The position numbers and the translations under genes are program-made. A stretch of 64,000 bases of DNA, from assembly GCA_963812415.1 (NCBI GenBank), contig CAWEVH010000023.1, positions 116,516 through 180,515 on the forward strand, read 5' to 3'. The stretch comes from JACVRW01 sp963812415 (GTDB lineage: Bacteria > Actinomycetota > Thermoleophilia > Solirubrobacterales > Thermoleophilaceae). Each line of letters opens with the position of its first letter. The first letter of the stretch is position 1. Under the pieces are notes generated by a model. The model was not told the DNA's origin and did not search any database. It saw nothing but the letters and a program-made list of their open reading frames with translations. Shown here one piece after another: positions 60,088 to 64,000 of this stretch.

Positions 60088-61079
60088 AACACCCGAGCCG
60101 CGATCTCGGCCGGAGCCTCGAGGAGCTCCTTGAGCTCGTCGTCGAGCTTGACCAGGGTCACCGAGGCTCCCGCCATGTCGAGCGACGTGCAGTACTCGCC
60201 CACGTAGGAGCGACCCACGTTGATGCCTCGTTCCTGGAGCTGCTCGTGTGCGCGTCCGTAGAGGATGTAGAGCTCCGAGATCGGCGTCCCGCCGAGCCCG
60301 TTGATCATCAGCGCGACCTCGTCGCCCGATTCGTAGGGCAGGTCCGTGACGACGGCCTCGAGCATCTCGTCGATGATCGCGTTGGCATTCGTGAGCTTCT
60401 CGCGGCGCCGCCCCGGCTCGCCGTGGATGCCGACGCCCATCTCGATCTCGTCGTCACCCAGCTCGAACAGCGGGGAGCCCTTCGCGGGAGGCGTGCAGGA
60501 CGTGAGCGCCATGCCCATCGAGCGCGTGATCGAGTTGACCCGATCTCCGAGGGCAACGAGCGATTGCAGATCGGCGCCCCGGTCCGAGGCGGCACCGAGT
60601 GCCTTGATCACGAAGAAGTTGCCGGCCACGCCACGGCGTCCGACCGTGTACGTGGAGTCCTTGACCGCCACGTCATCGTCGACGATGACCGTGCCGACCT
60701 CGATGTCCTCGGCCTCGGCGAGCTCCCGCCCCATGTCGAAGGCCATCCTGTCGCCGGTGTAGTTGTTGATGATGTGCAGGACGCCCTTGGGGCTGTTGAG
60801 GAGCTTGCTGGTCTCGTAGACGTAGTCCGAGGGCGGAGCGGAGAAGACGTCGCCTGGGCACGCCGCGTCGAGCATCCCGGGACCGACCGCCATCACGTGG
60901 GCTGGCTCGTGTCCGGACCCCGAGCCCTGGATGATCGACACCTTGTCGTCACGCGGAGCGTCCGTCCGCATGATCAGGTTGTACTCGGGGACATAGCGCA
61001 GCTTGCCCGGATTCGCCGCCTCGATTCCCTTGAGCATCTCGGGAACGAACTGCTGCGGATCGTTGACGAACTTCTTCAT
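60084..61079 (-). CDS. dhaK: Dihydroxyacetone kinase subunit DhaK
   Basis: A 331-residue substrate-binding subunit. His219 (GVGIHGEPG) forms the hemiaminal with the ketose, and His57 (GSGSGHEPAH) and Asp110 (NNYTGD) complete the site. With DhaL it phosphorylates dihydroxyacetone or a related ketose. It is the last gene of the aldolase-HAD-dhaL-dhaK operon, 29 nt after dhaL. No dhaM (the PTS partner) is in the window, so the phosphate donor is uncertain. Confidence 0.93.
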   Translation of the reverse strand: MKKFVNDPQQFVPEMLKGIEAANPGKLRYVPEYNLIMRTDAPRDDKVSIIQGSGSGHEPAHVMAVGPGMLDAACPGDVFSAPPSDYVYETSKLLNSPKGVLHIINNYTGDRMAFDMGRELAEAEDIEVGTVIVDDDVAVKDSTYTVGRRGVAGNFFVIKALGAASDRGADLQSLVALGDRVNSITRSMGMALTSCTPPAKGSPLFELGDDEIEMGVGIHGEPGRRREKLTNANAIIDEMLEAVVTDLPYESGDEVALMINGLGGTPISELYILYGRAHEQLQERGINVGRSYVGEYCTSLDMAGASVTLVKLDDELKELLEAPAEIAARVF

Positions 61080-61108
61080 GTAACTCCTCCTCTGCCCGGT
61101 GCCCGGGC

Positions 61109-61753
61109 CTAGACGGTGGTGGGGCGCCAGGCCGCGCTGACGCGTTCGAAGAGCACCGCGATCGCTATGGCGCCGGCGTCGACAGACTCCCTGCTGCGCT
61201 CGCCCGAGTACGCGGCCCGGCCGCGCTTGGCGAGCATTCCCTTGGTTCCTTCGGCAGTCTCGCGCGCGGTCTCCGCGGCCGCCGCCAGCGCGTCCGAGGC
61301 GCTCGCGCCCCCCGCGAACTCCTGCTCCAGACGATCGGTTGCGGGGATCAGCGCGTCGAGCAGGGTCTTGTCGCCGAGATCCGAATCACCGCGCTGCTTG
61401 ATCCCCTCGACGGCGGCGCGAAGGGCAGCGACCGCGTCGTCCGCCGACGGCTCCGGGCTGTCCTTCAGCGTCGTGCCCGCCCGCAGGAACGCGGTTCCCC
61501 AGATCGGCCCAGACGCCCCGCCGACACGACTCGACAGCACGAGCGCCGTCTTCTTGAACAGGCCCGAGACGTCGTCGTACTCCATCGCGTCCCATTCCTC
61601 GATCACCTTCCCGAAGCCCCGGGCCAGGGAGTAGCCGAAGTCTCCGTCGCCGACCACGGCATCGAGGTCGCAGAAGTACTTTTCGTTCTCCAGCGCCGTG
61701 TCGGCGATGGTCCGCACCAGCTGCTCGGCGTCGCGGAGAGCGGCGTCGCTCAT
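61109..61753 (-). CDS. dhaL: Dihydroxyacetone kinase subunit DhaL
   Basis: A 214-residue nucleotide-binding subunit. Asp31, Asp36 and Asp38 (DAVVGDGDFG) bind the Mg-nucleotide. SSRVGGASGPIWGTAFLRAG and GDKTLLDALIPATD are family hallmarks, as is RGRAAYSGERSRESVDAGA. The ATG overlaps the HAD stop (ATGA). In PTS-type systems DhaL keeps ADP bound and receives phosphate from DhaM; in other bacteria similar proteins use ATP directly. Confidence 0.93.
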   Translation of the reverse strand: MSDAALRDAEQLVRTIADTALENEKYFCDLDAVVGDGDFGYSLARGFGKVIEEWDAMEYDDVSGLFKKTALVLSSRVGGASGPIWGTAFLRAGTTLKDSPEPSADDAVAALRAAVEGIKQRGDSDLGDKTLLDALIPATDRLEQEFAGGASASDALAAAAETARETAEGTKGMLAKRGRAAYSGERSRESVDAGAIAIAVLFERVSAAWRPTTV

Positions 61754-62538
61754 GTGACCTCCTGTGGGCGAGGGACCTCCAGGCACGTCTGAAGGTCGTC
61801 CAATGTGATGAACGGCCCGGGCTCGGCCGGGCCGCGATTGGCGAGGACCTGAGCCGGCTCGCCCGGGTCGCCGAGGCTCGAGACCACGAGCACGGCCTCC
61901 GAGAAGTCCTCGCCACCCGTATAGCTGCTGACGGTGACCACGCAACGCAGGCCCGCGCCCACCGCCGCTCGAAGACCGTTGCGGGAATCCTCGATCACCA
62001 GCGTCTCGTCGGGGTCCGCGCCGGTGCGCTCAAGCGCCAGCAGGTAGATGCCGGGATCGGGCTTCTTCGCCGGCACGGCGTCGCCTGCGAGCACGCTGAA
62101 GTGGGCCGCCTTCTCCTTCCCTACGGCGTGCTCGAGGGTTGCGCGCACCGACTCCTCCGCCGAGGTGGACGCGACCGCGAGTACCCAGCCCGCCGCGAGT
62201 GCCTCGTCGACGACGCGGGCCACGCCCGGGCGGGCGGGTATCTCGCCCGCCTGCACGCGCGCCTTGTAGGCGGCGGTCTTCGTGCGGTGCCACCGCGCGA
62301 TGAGCTCGCGCTGGCCCTCAGGGTCGGCCGGCAGTCCGTTCTCGCGTACGAAATCGTCCGTCAGAAGCGAGGCCATGCGCTCCTTGCCGCCGCCGATCAG
62401 GAGCTTCTCGGCGTATTCCGAGTCGGACCAGCGGATCGGCAGGCCCTCCTCCGCGAAGGTCTCGTTGAAGGCCGGGAGATGCCCGTAGCGCTCGGTGTCC
62501 CCCAGCACGCCGTCGCAGTCGAAGAACAACGCCGGCAT
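61750..62538 (-). CDS. HAD-superfamily phosphatase (CbbY/beta-phosphoglucomutase-like)
   Basis: A 262-residue HAD hydrolase. The nucleophile Asp7 and Asp9 are in FFDCDGVLGDTE, and a helical cap domain covers about residues 20-95. STSAEES is motif II, Lys in AKKPDPGIYLLA is motif III, and VIEDSRNGLRAA is motif IV. It likely dephosphorylates or isomerises a sugar phosphate made in this operon. The ATG overlaps the aldolase stop by one base, and its own stop overlaps dhaL, so all four genes are translationally coupled. Confidence 0.87.
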   Translation of the reverse strand: MPALFFDCDGVLGDTERYGHLPAFNETFAEEGLPIRWSDSEYAEKLLIGGGKERMASLLTDDFVRENGLPADPEGQRELIARWHRTKTAAYKARVQAGEIPARPGVARVVDEALAAGWVLAVASTSAEESVRATLEHAVGKEKAAHFSVLAGDAVPAKKPDPGIYLLALERTGADPDETLVIEDSRNGLRAAVGAGLRCVVTVSSYTGGEDFSEAVLVVSSLGDPGEPAQVLANRGPAEPGPFITLDDLQTCLEVPRPQEVT

Positions 62539-63407
62539 CAGCGGCTTACTGCAGTGCGCGCCTTGCCCACCGAGCCGAAGGTCCGCATGTGCTCGATGGC
62601 CATGGCCCGCACCGCATCGCTCGCGCTCTTCAGCAGGGAGGGGGGATCGTGCTTGCCGGGATTGGACTCCAGGTATTCGCGAAAGGAGTCGACGAACGCG
62701 ATCTTCAGCGCGGTCGAGATGTTCACCTTGGCGCAGCCGCGGGCGATGAGGTCCTGGAACTGCTCGGCGGAAAGGCCTGTCCCGCCGTGCAGCACCATCG
62801 GAATGGGACGCCGCTCGACCATCTCGGTCACCCGCTCGGGCGTGAGCTTGGGGCTTGACGCATAGAGCCCATGCGCCGTCCCGATGGCCGGAGCGAAGGC
62901 GTAGACCCCGGTGTCCTCGATGAACTTCAGCGACACATCGACCGGGTGCACCTCGCCCGCCTCGTCGGAGCCCACGTCGTCCTCCACGCCCCTGACGCTC
63001 TCGATCTCTCCCTCGACATCCGCCCCGTACCCGCGCGCCTCCTCCACGACCTCGGCCGTCTGGCGAGTGTTCTCCTCGATGTCCAGATGCGACCCGTCGA
63101 ACAGGACCGAGTTCCAGCCCGTCTTCAGGCAGGTGGTCGCCCATTCGCGCTCGGGGCAGTGGTCGAGGTGCAGGGTGATCGGCACGGGCGCGTCGTCGGC
63201 CATTGCGCGGAACATCTCGTAGAGCACCTTGGCCCCGATGGACTTCACCGTCTTGACGGACGTCTGGACGATCAGGGGGGAGTCGAGCTCGGTGGCCGCG
63301 TCGATCACCGCCCGCAGGCTCACGTCGTCGACCACGTTGAAGGCTGCTACCCCGTAGCGCTCTTCGAATGCGGGATCGAGAACCTCTTTGAGAGAGACGA
63401 CGGGCAT
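62538..63407 (-). CDS. Class II (zinc) ketose-bisphosphate aldolase
   Basis: A 289-residue FBA/tagatose-bisphosphate-type aldolase. Catalytic Asp82 and zinc ligand His83 (LHLDHC), a further zinc His in IGTAHGLY and the third in VLHGGTGL are present. The family cleaves ketose bisphosphates to dihydroxyacetone phosphate plus an aldehyde. Clustering with DhaK/DhaL and a HAD phosphatase suggests a dedicated ketose pathway that meets at DHA phosphate (inference). It is first in the operon. Confidence 0.88.
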   Translation of the reverse strand: MPVVSLKEVLDPAFEERYGVAAFNVVDDVSLRAVIDAATELDSPLIVQTSVKTVKSIGAKVLYEMFRAMADDAPVPITLHLDHCPEREWATTCLKTGWNSVLFDGSHLDIEENTRQTAEVVEEARGYGADVEGEIESVRGVEDDVGSDEAGEVHPVDVSLKFIEDTGVYAFAPAIGTAHGLYASSPKLTPERVTEMVERRPIPMVLHGGTGLSAEQFQDLIARGCAKVNISTALKIAFVDSFREYLESNPGKHDPPSLLKSASDAVRAMAIEHMRTFGSVGKARTAVSR

Positions 63408-63425
63408 GACCTGTGCGAGGGCGCG

Positions 63426-63446
63426 AGCCTACCCGATCAGATGATC
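63426..63446 (-). promoter_or_regulatory. -10 box and operator-like repeat of the aldolase-dha operon
   Basis: Minus-strand TAGGCT (63426-63431) lies 18 nt before the aldolase ATG. Just upstream, GATCAGATGATC (63435-63446) is an inverted repeat with 5-bp arms that would overlap the promoter. Confidence 0.35.
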
Positions 63447-63544
63447 TCCCGGGATTGAGGTTGGCCCCGGATCCATCCCGCCAAAGCGCCGGGACCATCG
63501 CGACGTGGCGACCATCCCCTTCCCCGCGCGATACTCGTCTGGCG

Positions 63545-63940
63545 ATGTCGCAGGAGAACGTAGACCGGGCGTTGGAATTGCTCGACGCATTCAACCGGCG
63601 TGACCTGGACGCCTTCGTGGCCCTTGCCGACGATGGGATAGAGGTGGAATCCCGACTTGTCGCCATGGAGGGCGGCTATCACGGTCACGAGGGACTGCGT
63701 ACCTGGTGGCGGGACTTTCTTGGTGCTTTTCCCGACTACAGCCTCGAAGTTGAGGAGCTGCGTGACCTGGGAGACGTGACTCTTGGCCGCATGCGCGGCT
63801 GGGGACACGGCGCAGACAGCGCCACCCCGCTGGTCGACCCGTTTTGGATTCCGATGAGGTGGCGAGACGGACAGCTCGTTTGGTGGCGCAACTGTTCGAC
63901 GGAAGCCGAAGCCCTCGAAGCCGTGGGGCTGACGGAGTAG
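63545..63940 (+). CDS. SnoaL/NTF2-like protein
   Basis: A 131-residue cone-fold protein (MSQENVDRALELLDAFNRRD, GHEGLRTWWRDFLGAFPDYS, PFWIPMRWRDGQLVWWRNCS). This MSxENV type is common in soil actinobacteria and of unknown function. The gene is followed after 3 nt by a related gene, so the two are a tandem pair. Confidence 0.78.
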   Translation: MSQENVDRALELLDAFNRRDLDAFVALADDGIEVESRLVAMEGGYHGHEGLRTWWRDFLGAFPDYSLEVEELRDLGDVTLGRMRGWGHGADSATPLVDPFWIPMRWRDGQLVWWRNCSTEAEALEAVGLTE

Positions 63941-63943
63941 GCG

Positions 63944-64000
63944 ATGTCGCGGGAGAACGTGGAGCTTCTTCGCCGCATGTTCGAGTTGTTTTCCCACCGC
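63944..64000 (+). CDS. SnoaL/NTF2-like protein, 5' fragment (truncated by window edge)
   Basis: Only 19 codons are visible (MSRENVELLRRMFELFSHR). They match the start of the preceding gene's product (MSQENVDRALELLDAF), so this is probably a tandem paralogue. Confidence 0.6.
   Translation, partial: MSRENVELLRRMFELFSHR

Overview
The window is about 70% G+C, densely packed and free of insertion sequences, integrases or CRISPR arrays. Frequent GTG/TTG starts, stop/start overlaps (ATGA, GTGA, TGATG), an F420-type oxidoreductase fold, LGFP and excalibur domains and many leaderless-type promoters point to a high-GC actinobacterium. Soil Thermoleophilia/Solirubrobacterales is my best guess (inference, not proven).

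Layout. 1-3826 (+): catabolic operon with the hydantoinase C-terminus, an N-carbamoyl amidohydrolase, a PaaK-like CoA ligase and an enoyl-CoA hydratase. 3823-5944: an antisense DUF1059 gene, a class II glutamine amidotransferase and a double cNMP-domain protein. 5945-8410 (-): VOC protein, DUF4395 membrane protein and a MOCOS-like class V desulfurase. 8784-13705: aldehyde dehydrogenase, a Gly/Cys-tailed protein and divergent trkA/trkH. 13870-22856: ppc, a homocysteine methyltransferase-like enzyme, an anti-sigma/NTF2 fusion, a Tat-exported DUF839 protein, an NlpC/P60 enzyme and an epimerase. 22986-24644 (+): a bacterial protein-arginine deiminase with its catalytic residues intact. 24682-33190: SDR, EamA exporter, O-methyltransferase group, an aminotransferase-fold protein lacking its PLP lysine, PhyH dioxygenase, UspA, DDAH-like hydrolase, LysM, ACT and ABM proteins. 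33235-46350: ArsR, DUF488, Lhr helicase, M20 peptidase, membrane proteins, 5'-nucleotidase, a second DUF839 protein, NUDIX and zinc ADH. 46630-48580 (+): an LGFP-repeat metzincin with a HEAT-repeat partner. 48670-51633 (-): ECF sigma, MFS exporter and SnoaL protein.

51698-54210 (-) is the most system-like locus. Eleven tightly packed tRNA genes plus a degenerate twelfth are followed, 29 nt after the last one, by rtcB, which encodes an RNA-repair ligase carrying a Cys/His-rich insert. Next come secreted/collagen-like proteins, a badly broken secreted gene and a TetR gene with two tandem operator-like repeats. The window ends with an aldolase-HAD-dhaL-dhaK operon (60084-63407, -) and tandem SnoaL genes.

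Two window-wide signals stand out. First, nine genes each need exactly one base removed to read through, all in the same direction, which looks like systematic insertion error in the sequence. Second, many genes have a TANNNT box 6-8 nt before the start codon, so they probably give leaderless mRNAs.
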